Below are positions 20,738 to 33,071 of a stretch of DNA of 64,000 nt, in pieces; positions within the stretch are counted from its first letter, which is position 1; each line of letters begins with the position of its first letter. The translations under genes were made by a program, and so were the position numbers. The DNA comes from Lycium barbarum. Taxonomy: Eukaryota > Streptophyta > Magnoliopsida > Solanales > Solanaceae. The notes under the pieces are model-generated. The model ran no database searches. It was given only the letters and a program-made list of their open reading frames with translations, and was not told the DNA's origin. The stretch lies in assembly GCF_019175385.1 (NCBI RefSeq), contig NC_083341.1:88748321-88812320 (forward strand), written 5' to 3'.

Positions 20738-21554
20738 TTTTAATTTAATAATCACATTACAATTTCCATGGGCTTGGGCAATGTATCATGGCCGGCCAAG
20801 CCCCTTGAATTGGGCCTCATTTTCTCTTAATTTAACTAATCTTTTTTTGAGCCCAACTAGTGATGGATCAAACTTGGTAATTCACGGAACTAATTCCCAA
20901 AATTCCAATTTTGCCCTTGGCCTCCTTCCATATTTCCACATCAATATTTCATGAACATCACACATGTATTAAGTAAAATAAAATCATAGCCTCATTTCTT
21001 GCGAGTCAAAATTATTTCGAATTTTTCCGAATGCGCAAAAACGCGGGATATAACACAAGGAGTAGTTTTCTTGCTCCAACAATTATACCACATTAAAGAG
21101 GACCTTTGAATTAGTAGGAATACAAGGAGAATATATTTTTTTGGATCAAGATTGATGGCTTCAAATTTTTCTTTCTTTTTTCTCTTGGCCGAAATGGCCT
21201 TCTCTCTTTCTCTCAAGGTTTCTTTCTTGAATGTTCTTGAATAGATGACAAATAATAGTGGCCCTCTCTCTTTTTATTTAATTAATTTAGCCTTCACATG
21301 GGCCTTGGCCCATGCCCCCTTTGGCCAGCCACCGTGGGCCTTTTTTTTCTTTTTTTTTTTTCCAAGCCCAATTATTTCATGACTAATTTTTGTAATTCAT
21401 GAAACTATTTTCCAAATTTCCAATTTTTCCCTTAGCCTTCCTCAATATTTTCATGAACAACTTATGTATTAAATTAGATAAAAAATATTGTCTTATCTCT
21501 TACTAATCATAATTATCTCAAATTATCCGAATGTGCAAAATACGGGATATAACA

Positions 21555-21568
21555 TCCTCCCCCCCTTT
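21555..21568 (-). promoter_or_regulatory. Element C polypurine tract
   Basis: On the minus strand AAAGGGGGGGAGGA abuts the start of the 3' LTR and would prime plus-strand DNA synthesis. Confidence 0.88.
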
Positions 21569-21570
21569 AG

Positions 21571-21590
21571 AACATTCGTCCTCGAATGTT
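21571..21590 (-). promoter_or_regulatory. Element C hairpin upstream of polypurine tract
   Basis: AACATTCG and CGAATGTT form an 8-bp inverted repeat around a 4-base loop (AGGA on the minus strand), two bases from the polypurine tract. The same hairpin is found in B and in shorter form in A and D. Confidence 0.6.
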
Positions 21591-21656
21591 AAACTAGTCT
21601 TATAGGGTAATGCAAGCATTTCGGGGGAGTTTCTTTTTATGGACAGCACATATAAT

Positions 21657-24600
21657 TCATTCACCAATTAAGGAATTTAGATTACCTGTAGGCATAGGAA
21701 ACAAGTGAGGATACTTCTTCTTTATTTCTTCTTCAGCTTCCCAGGTCATTTCCTCTCGGTTATTGTTCTGCCATAAGACCTTAACAGAAGGCACATCTTT
21801 GGTACGCAGTCTCCTCACCTGACGATCCAGGATGGCTATTGGCTGCTCTTCGTAGGACAGCTCCTCTGTCACCTGGATATCTTCTATGGGAAATATTCTG
21901 GAAGGATCACCAATACATTTGCGGAGCATTGATACATGAAATACTGGACGTACTACTTCCAAATCGGATGGTAAGTCTAACTCGTAGGCGACCTTTCCTA
22001 TCTTTCGAACAATCTGATAAGGCCCAATATATCTTGGACTGAGGTTTCCTTTTCTGCCGAATCTCATTACACCCTTCATAGGTGACACTTTCAGAAATAC
22101 CCAGTCACCAATCTGGAATTCCAAGTGTCGACGTCGATTATTTGCATATGATTTCCGTCGACTCTGGGCTGCTGATAACCGTTCCCGAATGAGTTTCACC
22201 TTATCGACTGCTTGCTGGATCATATCTGGGCCAATTAATTTAGTTTCTCCCACATCGAACCAACCAATCGGAGATCTGCATTTTCTACCATATAGGGCTT
22301 CATACGGTGCCATCTAGATGCTGGAACGATAACTGTTATTATAAGCGAACTCAATAAGCGGTAAATGATCATCCCAGCTACCTCTGAAATCAATAGCACA
22401 GGCCCGTAGCATATCTTCTAGTGTCTGAATAGTACGCTCGGCCTGTCCGTCGGACTGAGGATGGAATGCTGTGCTAAGACTTACCTAAGTCCCTAATCCT
22501 TCCTGAAACGACCTCCAGAAGTTAGCTGTAAACTGTGCACCTCTGTCGGTTATAATAGACGTAGGAACTCCGTGAAGCATTACTATATCTTTAATATACA
22601 ACCCGGCATAATCCTCAGCCGAATAGGTGGTCCTGACCGGAAGAAAATGGGCTGATTTTGTTAGCCTATCAACAATAACCCATATAGAATCATACCTTCG
22701 TGGAGTGCGTGGTAAACCTGTAATGAAATCCATATTAATTATTTCCCATTTCCAAGCTGGAATTTCCATTTCCTGTAACAACCCTCCAGGCTTCTGATTC
22801 TCGATCTTAACTTGTTGGCAATTTGGGCACTGAGCAACGAACTCTGCAATGGCTCTTTTCATACCATCCCACCAATATAAACATCTGAGATCATGGTAAA
22901 TTTTTGTGGATCCGGGATGAACCGAATACCGAGCATAATGTGCCTCTCCCATAATCTGTCGCCGCAGCCTTGCAACGTCAGGTACACATAACCTGCCTCT
23001 ATATAATAATACTCCGTCAGGTGTAATCTCGAACGGAGCCTTCTCCTTATCAAGGGCTGCATCTCTGTACTGTACCAGAATAGGATCTTCGTACTGACGT
23101 CGTTCTACTTCTTCCGTAATAGATGATTCAGCAACTTCTCGAACAGAAACCCCAATATTTCCAGAATCGGCCAAACGGACTCCAAGACTGGCTAGTTTAT
23201 GAATTTCACGAACTAATTCTTTCCTTTCTGGATGCACGTCGGTCAAGATGCCCCTAGACTTGCGGCTAAGTGCATATGCTACAACATTGGCTTTTCCCGG
23301 ATGATATAAAATGTCAACGTCATAATCTTTCAACAACTCGAGCCATCTTCTTTGCCGCAAATTCAGCTCCTTTTGCTTAAAAATGTACTGAAGGCTTTTG
23401 TGGTCTGTATAAATATAAACATGAACCCTATATAAATAGTGCCGCCATATCTTCAGAGCATGAATTACCGCTGCTAATTCCAGGTCATGAGTAGGATAAT
23501 TTCTTTCGTGCGGTCTGAGCTGTCGGGAGGCATAGGCTATAACTCGACCATGCTGCATTAATACGCAACCTATCCCAACACCGGAAGTATCACAATAAAT
23601 AACATACCCGTCTGACCCCTCGGGAACAGTTAGAACCGGAGCTATAATCAACTTTTCCTTCAGCAACTGGAAGCTGCGTTCACAAGCATCGCTCCATTGG
23701 AATTTTTCTGCCTTCTGCGTTAGCTTCGTTAATGGTGCTGCAATTGAAGCAAAATTCTCCACAAATATTCTGTAATATCCTGCTAGCCCTAAAAAACTAC
23801 GTACCTCAGTCGGCGTCGTAGGCCTAGGCCAATTCTTTTACAGCTTCGATCTTATGTGTATCAACCCGAATACCATCAGCTCCGACAATATGCCCCAAAA
23901 ATTCCACTGAAGTTAACCATAATTCACACGTGGAGAACTTAGCATATAATTTCTATTGCCGAAGCGTCCCGAGTACTGTCCTCAGATGATCTGAATGTTC
24001 TTCCTCTGATCGCGAATAAACCAGAATGTCATCAATAAATACAATCACGAACATGTCTAAAAATGGCCTGAATATCCGATTCATCAAATCCATAAACACT
24101 GCTGGAGCATTAGTTAGCCCAAAAGACATTACCCTGAACTCATAATGCCCATATCGGGTCCTGAAAGCAGTCTTTGGAATATCTGCCTCTCGTACCCATA
24201 CCTGAGGATAGCCCGAGCGCAAATCTATCTTCGAAAATATTTAGCACCCTGCAACTGGTCAAATAAATCATCAATCCGGGGGAGGGGATAATTATTCTTT
24301 ATCGTCACCTTATTCAGCTGTCTGTAATCAATGCACATCCGCAGTGACCCGTCTTTCTTTCTTACAAACAATACCGGTGCTCCCCAAGGTGACGTATTGG
24401 GTCTGATGAAGCCTTTTTCTAATAAATCCCTCAGCTGCTCCTTCAATTCCTTCAGTTATGCAGGTGCCATTCTGTAAGGAGGAATAGATATAGGCTGAGT
24501 ATCTAGCAGCACATCTATCATGTATTCTATCTCCCGTTCAGGTGGAAGACCTGGAAGCTCGTCCGGAAATAGATCTGGAAATTCATTAACAACTGGGACT

Positions 24601-25310
24601 GACTGGAGAGTAGGTATTTCTACTTTAGTATCATGCACGCGAACTAGATGATAAATAAACCATTTCTGAATCACCTTCCTGGCCTTGAGGTATGAAATAA
24701 ACTTACCCCTCGGCGATGTTGTATTTCCTGCCCATTCTATAACCGGTTCCCCTGGAAATTGGAAGCGAACTACCTTTTTCTGGCTGTCAACGTTAGCATA
24801 ACAAGAGGCTAACCAATCAATACCCATAATAACATCAAATTCTGTCATATCTAATTCTACCAAACCGGCCTTGGTGCAACGGCCACATATAGTTACAGAA
24901 CAATCCTTATATACCTGCCTCGCTATAATAAAATCCCTGACCGGTGTAGCTACCTCGAACGGTTCTATCGGTTTAGTTGTTATCCCAATTTTACTAGCGA
25001 CAAGGGGAGAAATATATGATAAAGTAGAACCTGGGTCTATCAATGCATATACAGCTCGAGAGAAGACCAATAATGTACCTGTGACTACATTTGGCGACGC
25101 CTTCTGACCCTGTCGGCTAGCCAAGGCATATATGCGGTTCGAGGGACCACTAGAATCAGAAACTCCGCTACGGCCTCTACCGCGGCCCACGGGTGCTGGC
25201 ATACCCCGCCCCATAGGGCGCATAGCTACAGAAGTGGAGGACGAACCAGCAGCTGATCCCGTCGGCTGAGCTGCACCACTAGAACCACCCGCCAACGGAC
25301 AATCTCTCAT
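21657..25310 (-). pseudogene. pol: Element C protease-RT-RNase H-integrase-chromodomain
   Basis: The minus-strand order is as follows. The retropepsin motif [11 protein letters not shown] has its Asp codon at 25035-25037. The RT region begins near [17 protein letters not shown], with the catalytic FIDD at 24028-24039. RNase H follows ([10 protein letters not shown], then [20 protein letters not shown]). Integrase has an intact zinc-binding part (H..H..CPNC) and core motifs [12 protein letters not shown] and IITDRGAQF. The tail LDRQVRRLRTKDVPSVKVLW is chromodomain-like and would target insertion to chromatin. Defects: a stop near 24456, one base lost near 24232 and one gained near 23840 (the shifted segment is RT), and stops near 22485 and just upstream of 22313. 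Expected proteins are clear, but the copy is dead. Confidence 0.94.
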
Positions 25311-25319
25311 AATATGGCC

Positions 25320-26536
25320 CTAGCGGCCACAAGAAAAATAGGCACCCGTAGCTCGATAACACTCTCCTGGGTGCGACCTCCTACAATAAGAACATCGAGG
25401 CATAGGTGGCCTCGCCTGGCTGGAACCTCTGCTCACCTGCGAACCCGAGGATCTGGAACTCTGTCCTGCTCCTGAGTGCCCTGCACCATCGAATCGTCTG
25501 CCTGTAGACTGTGGATGTGTACTCCGACTTGGCTGAGGAGGATATTTGCTATACTGCTGCTGAGGCTGCCCGCCTCGGAACTCTCCAGAGTATCCAGCTA
25601 ATCTAGCCCTCTTGGGCTGCCTCCTATCATGATCTCTATCGGGCTGGCCCCCTCTATGCCGGTCCTCCATTCCTTGCGCACATGCATGTAACCGGGCAAT
25701 GTCCATACCAGTCTGCGATGCCATCGCCATACAGCTATCCACTAAATAACGATCCAGCCCTATCACGTACCGATGCATCCTGTCAGCCATATCAGCTACA
25801 ATGGTAGGTGCATATCTGGCCAGGGAGTCAAACTCTAGACTGTACTCCCGAACACTCTTGCCCTCTGTCTCAGCTGCAAAAATCTGTCTACCCTCGCCCG
25901 CCGCATATCGGGAGGCAAAAAATGGCCGAGAAAGGCAGCTGTAAACTCGTCCCATACAGCTGGAGGAGCATCCTCGCCTCTGGACATCTCCCAGGACTCG
26001 TACCAATTAATCGCTACATCCCGCAGTCTATGTGAAGCCAGCTCGACAGACTCAGTCTCAGAAGCCCTGACTAGTCTCAGCGTACGCTGCATCTGTCGAA
26101 TGAAATCCTAGGGATCCTCCTCAGGCTTAGACCCGTAGAACTCTGGGGGATTACAGGTCAATAAATTACGAACCCTCAAACTGTCACGTCTATCCACATC
26201 ATCACCCCCTAGCCCGCGTCTGCGAGCCTGTCCTGCTACTAATTTCGTCAATAACTGCACCGCATCTCTCATCGCCCTGTCCTCCGCCCCTGGCGGAGGA
26301 GCTGGAGGCTCGGGTGCTGGGGCCTCCGGAACTAATAGTGGAGCCGCCCCCTGATCCATGGTGGCAGCGGCTGCTACTCCAGGCTCCTCTAATGGTGGGG
26401 GTGTAGCAGAACCCGCTGACTGGGGTGCAATATCGGGCATAGTCTGAACACGAGCCCGAGTGACTCTCTGTATCTGACTGGTCTCTCATGTCACTGCCTT
26501 GCCCTTCTGGGCCGCCGTCGCCTTCTTCGGAGGCAT
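25320..26536 (-). pseudogene. gag: Element C gag
   Basis: The ATG at 26536 (minus) opens MPPKKATAAQKGKAVT, then hits a stop at codon 17. The frame reopens and runs through a Pro/Ala-rich linker to the gag domain (NPPEFYGSKPEEDP, followed by a stop at 26108). QRTLRLVRASETESVELASHRL lies in the same frame, then a frameshift near 25850 leads to VREYSLEFDSLARYAPTIVAD. An Arg/Gln/Ser-rich region and a cysteine cluster (RCSYCRRSH..CYRATGAYFSCGR) follow before a stop at 25320. A gag N-terminus of this form is shared with B and F. Not functional. Confidence 0.92.
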
Positions 26537-26538
26537 CA

Positions 26539-26548
26539 CTGTAAACAT
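26539..26548 (-). other. Candidate splice acceptor before element C gag
   Basis: On the minus strand TATGTTTACAG ends two bases before the gag ATG. Paired with the donor at 28629 it would remove about 2.1 kb, including primer site and leader hairpin. Confidence 0.45.
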
Positions 26549-26646
26549 AATAATCGGTCAGAAAGAAATCATCCTAATAGTACAACTCTATTGCACGATC
26601 TAAGATCGAAAGAAAGGTAACACCCTAAATGTCTTGTAGCCTCCTG

Positions 26647-26678
26647 TTTATAGATGTGGTGCACAACACACCGATAAA
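26647..26678 (-). promoter_or_regulatory. Element C leader hairpin with GTGCAC loop
   Basis: On the minus strand TTTATCGGTGTG pairs with CACATCTATAAA (one mismatch, one G-T) around the loop TTGTGCAC. GTGCAC is self-complementary. The hexamer differs from GCGCGC of B and F at two positions but stays a palindrome. It starts 57 nt after the primer site start. Confidence 0.7.
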
Positions 26679-26723
26679 CAAGACTCTACTAGACACGGCC
26701 TGTAGACATTCCGAGGACAAACC

Positions 26724-26735
26724 GCTCTGATACCA
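26724..26735 (-). promoter_or_regulatory. Element C primer-binding site
   Basis: On the minus strand TGGTATCAGAGC begins four bases inside the 5' LTR end and matches initiator-Met tRNA. Confidence 0.92.
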
Positions 26736-26739
26736 CTTT

Positions 26740-29175
26740 TGTCACGACCCAACCCCGTGGGCCGTGACTAGTGCCCTATCTGGACACCCATACACACTCA
26801 TTTACCAAATCGACATATCAAGGACTTATCCGTATTCAGCACACATTAAGTTATACAGATACTAAAATCAGATGTCGTCTTAAGCGGTCACATATAGCAA
26901 AGTATCATACAGAAGCCGGCAAGGCTGGTGGAAAACACATCGCCCAAATATATACATCAATACACATATATATGGGCCGTTTCGGCCATCACAACACACG
27001 GGACCGCTTAAGACACAAATCACAGACATAACCAAACAATAACGACCCATGACCCACATATATGTCTACGGGCCTCTACAAACAACAACAGAAACATATG
27101 ACGGGACAGGGCCCCGCCGTACCCCAAATAGTCATGTATATATGTACAGAAACATATGCAACAAAAGATCTGTACCAAAAGTATGGGCTCCGGATCAAAA
27201 GAGCACTCCAAAGTAGCAGAATATGTATCCTACACTGGCGGGTCACCAGAACGAACGTCTGCACCTGCGGGCATGAAATACATCCCCCGAAGAAAGGGGG
27301 TCAATACGAAATAGGTACTGAGTATGTAAAGCATGAAATACACTATCCAAAATCATAGCGGAAATACAAAGTATGGAAAAGGAGTATAAAATCAATATAC
27401 CAAGAAACTTGTTTTAAAACACAAATGATGCATATATAAGAGTCATGCATAGGGCTCAGGAACGTGGTCGCCACTCCGACGCTGGCGCCACAACGCATCA
27501 TACTCCAGAAGGTTTCAAATCTCCGCTCTAGAGGCGTTTCAGAAGCCATTTTTGGAAAATCAAAGTCATAATCATGTCAAGTATCTTTCGGATATCGTTA
27601 TGGATCAAATCAAATAGAACTTTATGAATCATATGTACGTATCAAAGTATGTCAAAGACTCGATGGAATAATCGATCGTACTATAATTTGAAAGTTCAAG
27701 ACTTTAATCAAATCATTCATTTCTCGAATGTCATTCGGAAACATATTGGCCAAACTTCAGACATTATAGACACGCATTGAAATCATACGAAACAGCTTAT
27801 GGAAATCAAGAACGTTAGCCATCCTAGTGGCTCTAAGAATAAGAATCTTTCTAAAATCATACATATACATCATATACTTATTTCATAAGGATCATGCCAA
27901 AGAAGGAAGGGTTAGGCTTTACATACTTCGCTCGCCTCCTAAGCTAATCCCAACTCAAATCTCGGGCTCCCCAAGATCTACAATAACGTCATTAATTACC
28001 AAATGTTACCTACAAGTACTTAGAACTTCAATTCTAACTAGCACTTGTCTACAGAAATTTCGGCAGCATCTCCCCTGTAAATACAACAACCCCGAGAATT
28101 CAACTCGGCCAAATTTATCAACAACCATACCAACGATCTTTTCAACAATACCAACAATCAATTTGGAACATATTCTAACATTAGTAACCCGCACAACATT
28201 CAAAACAATCCAACCAAACTCTATTCCACCCGAAACTCTACAAATGCAACAAAAGCTACAACAACACATTTCCTTCTTTCAAATTCATAAGCTACAACAA
28301 CAATTCATACATTAGTAACTTCATTCTCATAACTACATCAAACCATATTAAAATCACATTAATTCCTACAACGACCCACAACCAATTTCAATGCCGACTT
28401 GAACCATTAAACCTTCATTTGCATCATAAAGTCCACAACAACACAACTAAAATACTAAGTAAAATACATTTATCTCTTCTCCGCCCTACAGCAACCACAC
28501 GGCCATAACTCTACACACACACCCACACGGCCACACACAACACACATTATTTCCATGATTTTCATTCATTTCTACATACTACAACATACATAAACCTTGC
28601 ATAACATATAAAAGAGAATTAATTCTTACCTCTTTCCTTAACTTTCCACTTGACTAGAATTTTGGGCTTGCAACAAGGAGTAGTTTTCTTGCTCCAACAA
28701 TTATACCACGTTAAAGAGGACCTTCGAATTAGTAGGAACACAAGGAGAATATATTTTTTTGGATCAATATTGATGGCTTCAAATTTTTCTTTCTTTTTTT
28801 CTCTTGGCCGAAATGGCCTTCTCTCTTTCTCTCAAGGTTTCTTTCTTGAATGTTCTTGAATAGATGACAAATAATAGTGGCCCTCTCTCTTTTTATTTAC
28901 TTAATTTAGCATTCACATGGGCCTTGGCCCATGCCCCCTTTGGCCGGCCACCTTAGGCCTTTTTTTTTCCAAGCCCAATTATTTCATGACTAATTTTTGT
29001 AATTCATGAAACTATATTCCAAATTTTCAATTTTTCCCTTAGCCTTCCGCAATATTTTCGCATCAATATTTTCATGAACAACTTATGTATTAAATTAGAT
29101 CAAAAATATTGCCTTATCTCTTACTAGTCACAATTATCTCAAATTATCCGAATGTGCAAAATACGGGATATAACA
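26740..29175 (-). mobile_element. Element C 5' LTR
   Basis: 2436 bp, with the same ends as the 3' LTR. Relative to that copy it lacks about 354 bp near 27518. In the first 245 bp about 12 positions differ from the 3' LTR. A donor-like GAG/GTAAGA (minus, cut between 28630 and 28629) is present. Confidence 0.93.
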
Positions 29176-29180
29176 CGCAG

Positions 29181-32100
29181 TACCGTAATGCAACCAGTGC
29201 GGTAGGTTACATTCCGAATGATGTCGTCAGGGTTTGGATGCTTGCTATGCCTGTGGCCAGATTGGGCACATGACGAGAGATTTCCAGTCGATGAGAGGTA
29301 GAGTTGGGACTCAGCGCACAGGATCAGCGGCCGGTTCATCTTCATTACGCCCGGTAGGCCAGACTTCCCAGATTCCAGCAGGCTGAGGTAGAGGCGAGGG
29401 GGAACATCTACTTCAGGTGCCACTCAGCCCCGCGTGTATGCTTTAGCCAGACGGCAGGATCTTGAGTCCTCCCCGGATGTGGTTACTGGTATATTGTCTA
29501 TGTTTTCCCGTGATGTGTATGCATTGATAGATCCGGGTACTACATTCTCTTATATTACTCCATATGTGCAGGCTGTATTGGGGTGAAACCCGAGCCAATT
29601 AAAACTTTTGAGGTATCTACTCAGTTGGTGATCCCGTGATAGCAAGACAAGTGTACAAAGATTGTGTAAATGTGATATGTGATCGTCAGACCAAAGCTGA
29701 CTTGATTGAGCTGCAAATGTTAGATTTCGATGTAATTATGGGTATGGATTGGTTGGCCTCGTGCTATGCTAATGTTGATTGCCGAATGAAAGTGGTTCGA
29801 TTTCAATTTCCGGGAGAGCCCGTGCTTGAATGGAAGGGTAATGCAGCATCTCCGAAAGGTAGGTTTATTTCCTACCTTAAGGCAAGAAAGATGATAGCCA
29901 AGGGCTATATTTATCATCTAGTACGAGTTTATGACACCGAAGCAAAGTCTCCAGCTTTCCGATCAGTTCCGGTAGCGAATGAATTTCCAGATGTGTTCCC
30001 AGATGAACTTCAAGGTCTTCCTCCAGAAAGAGAGATTGACTTCGCCATTGATGTGTTGCCAGACACCAAGCCTATTTTTATTCCTCCTTATCGAATGGCT
30101 TCGGCAGAATTGAAAGAGCTAAAGGCGCAGTTGAAAGATTTGCTTGAAAAAGGGTTTATTAGACCCAGTTCATCGCCGTGGGGAGCACCAATCTTGTTCG
30201 TAAGAAAGAAGGACGGATCTCTACAATTGTGCATCGACTATAGGCAGTTGAAGAAAGTGACGGTAAAGAACAAATATCCTCTCCCAAGGATTGATTACTT
30301 ATTTAATCAACTACAGGGTGCCAAGTGGTTTTCTAAAATAGACTTCAGGTCGGGTTATCATCAAGTGAGAGTTAGAGAAGGAGATATTCCCAAAACAGCT
30401 TTTAGAACGAGATATGGCCACTATGAGTTCCGAGTAATGTCGTTTGGGTTGACTAATGCTCTGGCAGTGTTTATAAACTTGATGAATAATCTATTCAGGC
30501 CTCTCTTGGATTTGTTCATGATAGTATTTATTGATGACATCTTGGTATACTGTCGCACAGAATCGGAACATGCAGATCATTTACGTATCGTTCTTGGAAT
30601 TCTTCGAACCCGAGAATTGTATGCAAAATTTTCAAAGTGCAAGTTTTGGCTGAATTCTATAACCTTTTTGGGCCATATTATTTCAAATGATGGCATTCGA
30701 GTCGACACTCAGAAAACTGAAGCTATGAAGACTTGGCCAAGGCCTACAACGTCTACAGAAGTCTGTATTTTTCTGGGATTGGTAGGTTATTATAGAAGAC
30801 TTGTAGAGGGCTTCTCATCTATTTCAGCCCCATTGACGAAGCTAACTCAGAAGTCAGTTAAATTTCAATGGAACGATGCTTGTGAGCATAGTTTCCAAGA
30901 GTTGAAGGACAAATTAACCTCAGCTCCAGTCTTAACACTTCCAGAAGGGCCAGATGGCTATGTTATGTACTGTGATGCTTCCGGTATTGGGCTAGGATGT
31001 GTATTAATGTAGCATGGTAGAGTTATTGCATATGCTTCAAGACAGCGGCGGAAACATGAAAAGAACTATCCAACTCATGATCTCGAATTGGCTACAGTCT
31101 TTCATGCATTAAAAATATGGAGACATTATTTGTATGGTGTGCATGTTGATATCTATACAGATCACAAAAGTCTTCAATACATTTTTAAGCAGACGGAATT
31201 AAATCTGCGGCAGAGGCGGTGGTTAGAATTGCTGAAAGACTATGATGTGAGTATTTTATACCACCCCGGAAAAGCCAATGTAGTAGCCGATGCGCTTCGC
31301 CGCTGATCAATGGGTAGTTTATGCGAAGTTCCTCCATAAAAGAAAGAGATGGTTCACGAGATCCATCAATTAGCTAATATTGGAGTACGTGTAATTGATT
31401 CAGGTGGTGCAGGGATTTGTATTAATGATCCCACAATCTCGTCCTTGAACATGGAAGTGAAAGAGCATCAGTATGAAGATCCTAAACTATGCAATTACAG
31501 AGACATATATCATGAAAAAGAGAAGTCGCCATTTGATGTTTCTATGGATGGAATTCTTAGATACCGACGCAGGCTGTGTGTGCCAAATGTGGCAGAATTG
31601 CGTCGTCGAATTCTAGAGGAAGCTCATTATTCTCGGTATTCTATTCACCCAGGTGCAACCAAGATGTATCATGATCTTAAACTAATATATTGGTGGGATG
31701 GTATGAAGAGAGACATAGCAGAATTTGTAGCCCAATGTCATTGCTAACAAGTAAAGATCAAACATCAAAAGCCAGGAGGCTTATTGCAAGCAATGGAAAT
31801 CCCTACTTGGAAATGTGAGGTGATCAACAAGGATTTTATTGTGAGGTTAACTCGTTCTTCAGGCAAGTGTGATTCTATATGGGTGATCGTGGATAGATTG
31901 ACGAAAGCAGCTCATTTTCTTCCAGTCAGAACTACCTACTCAGCGGAAGATTATGCCAGGTTGTATCTCAAGGAAATTGTGCTACTCCATGGTTTTCCAC
32001 TATCCATTATCACAGATAGAGGAGGACAGTTCACAGCCAAGTTCTGGAAGTCCTTTGAAGAAGGTCTAGGTACCCAAGTGAAGCTTAGCACGACATTCCA

Positions 32101-32905
32101 TCCGCAAACTGATGGGCAAGCCGAGCGTACTATTCAGACCCTGGAAGATATGCTACAAGCATGTGTGCTGGATTTCGGTGGTAGTTAGGATGATCACTTA
32201 CCCCTTATTTAGTTTGCATACAATAAGAGCTACCATTCCAGTATTCAAATGGCTCCGTATGAAGCATTATATGGAAGAAAATGTAGGTCCCCAATCAGAT
32301 GGTTCAAAATAGAAGAAGTGCAGCTAATAGGCCCTGAATTGATTCAGCGAGCAGTGGAAAAAGTCAAGGTAATACGAGATCGATTGTTGACAGCCCAAAG
32401 TCGCCAAAAGTCTTATGCGGACAACCGCCGGTGAGACTTGGAATTTCAAGTCGATTATTGAGTATTTTTGAAAGTGTCGCCAATGAAAAGGGTGATGAGA
32501 TTTGTCAAGAAAGGAAAGCTACATCCTATATACATTGGACCCTACAAGATTATCCGTAAGGTGGGTCATGTAGCCTATGAATTGGACTTGCCTTCGGAGC
32601 TTGAATCAGTCCATCCAGTCTTCCATGTTTCGATGCTCTGCAAGTGTGTTGGAGATCCTACGAGGATTTTTCCAATTGATTATGTCCAAGTGACAGAAAA
32701 CCTAACCTATGAAGAAGTGCCTATTGCCATCCTAGACAGGCAAGTGCGAAGACTTCGAAATAAAGAGGTAGCTTCAGTCAAAGTCTTGTGGCGAAACAAC
32801 AACCGGGAAGAAATGACTTGGGAAGCGGAAGAGAAGATGAAATCCACATACCCACATTTATTTCAGCCCCCGGAAGAGATCTATGATGAGACATTGAGAT
32901 TATGA
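29181..32905 (+). pseudogene. pol: Element B gag C-terminus and protease-RT-RNase H-integrase-chromodomain
   Basis: After C ends, gag resumes with a zinc knuckle (CYACGQIGHMTRD at 29243-29281) whose last Cys has become Phe. A stop and several small frameshifts lie between about 29390 and 29635, across the protease motif ALIDPGTTFSY. From 29636 to 32905 everything is in one frame: RT with FIDD at 30527-30538, RNase H, integrase (zinc ligands partly lost at CHC then stop near 31745; core [12 protein letters not shown] and IITDRGGQF) and the chromodomain-like end LDRQVRRLRNKEVASVKVLW. Stops interrupt it near 31010, 31304, 31337, 31745, 32186, 32210, 32432 and 32459. Most are explained by single C-to-T or G-to-A changes relative to C and F. 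Confidence 0.94.
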
Positions 32906-33071
32906 GGTATGTAAGCTTTTATTTTATGTACACGGGTCTTGTGTGGCCAATTTATACTGCTATTCTGTTGTAGCCCCGTGAGGCAATGATATTATGGGTT
33001 GTTGGGACAGGATGGTAGTGCTATATTACAGGGGAAACTCTGGCAAAATATTCGTAGAATCCCGAGTGTTT
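32906..33071 (+). other. Element B 3' untranslated segment
   Basis: A short non-coding stretch between the end of the polyprotein frame and the pre-PPT hairpin; nothing else recognised. Confidence 0.6.

Larger units (their letters stand above)
18075..21055 (-). mobile_element. H: solo LTR inserted in the 3' LTR of element C
   Basis: This 2981-bp minus-strand LTR starts TGTCACGACCCAATCC and ends CGGGATATAACA. It is flanked by GAAGG (18070-18074) and CAAGG (21056-21060); the empty site in the other C LTR reads CAAGG. There is no internal region, so it is a solo LTR left by LTR-LTR recombination. It belongs to a family related to C, with the hairpin module near 18600-18640 and a donor-like AAGGTAAGG on the minus strand near 20485. 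It contains (AT)n, (CA)n and a C homopolymer. Confidence 0.92.
15790..21554 (-). mobile_element. Element C 3' LTR, interrupted by solo LTR H
   Basis: The LTR sequence is 15790-18074 plus 21061-21554 (about 2.78 kb), with H and one TSD copy between. It retains about 354 bp (16568-16921) that are deleted from the other LTR of C. A 162-codon frame at 17223-17711 recurs at 27827-28315 only because LTRs are duplicates; it is low-complexity Thr/Gln/Asn sequence and not a gene. Confidence 0.93.
15790..29175 (-). mobile_element. Element C: minus-strand Tekay/Del-type Ty3/gypsy chromovirus
   Basis: The outer ends are TGTCACGACCC (15790) and GGATATAACA (29175), flanked by the TSD CGCAG. Reading on the minus strand: 5' LTR 29175-26740, primer site, leader hairpin, gag, protease, RT, RNase H, integrase, chromodomain, polypurine tract, then 3' LTR 21554-15790, which carries solo LTR H. 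It inserted in opposite orientation into the gag of B. Several stops and frameshifts make it defective. Confidence 0.95.

Noticed and set aside
20697..20954. 85-codon frame after the 13-C run
   Set aside because: It lies inside solo LTR H, starts across a homopolymer and shows no domain.
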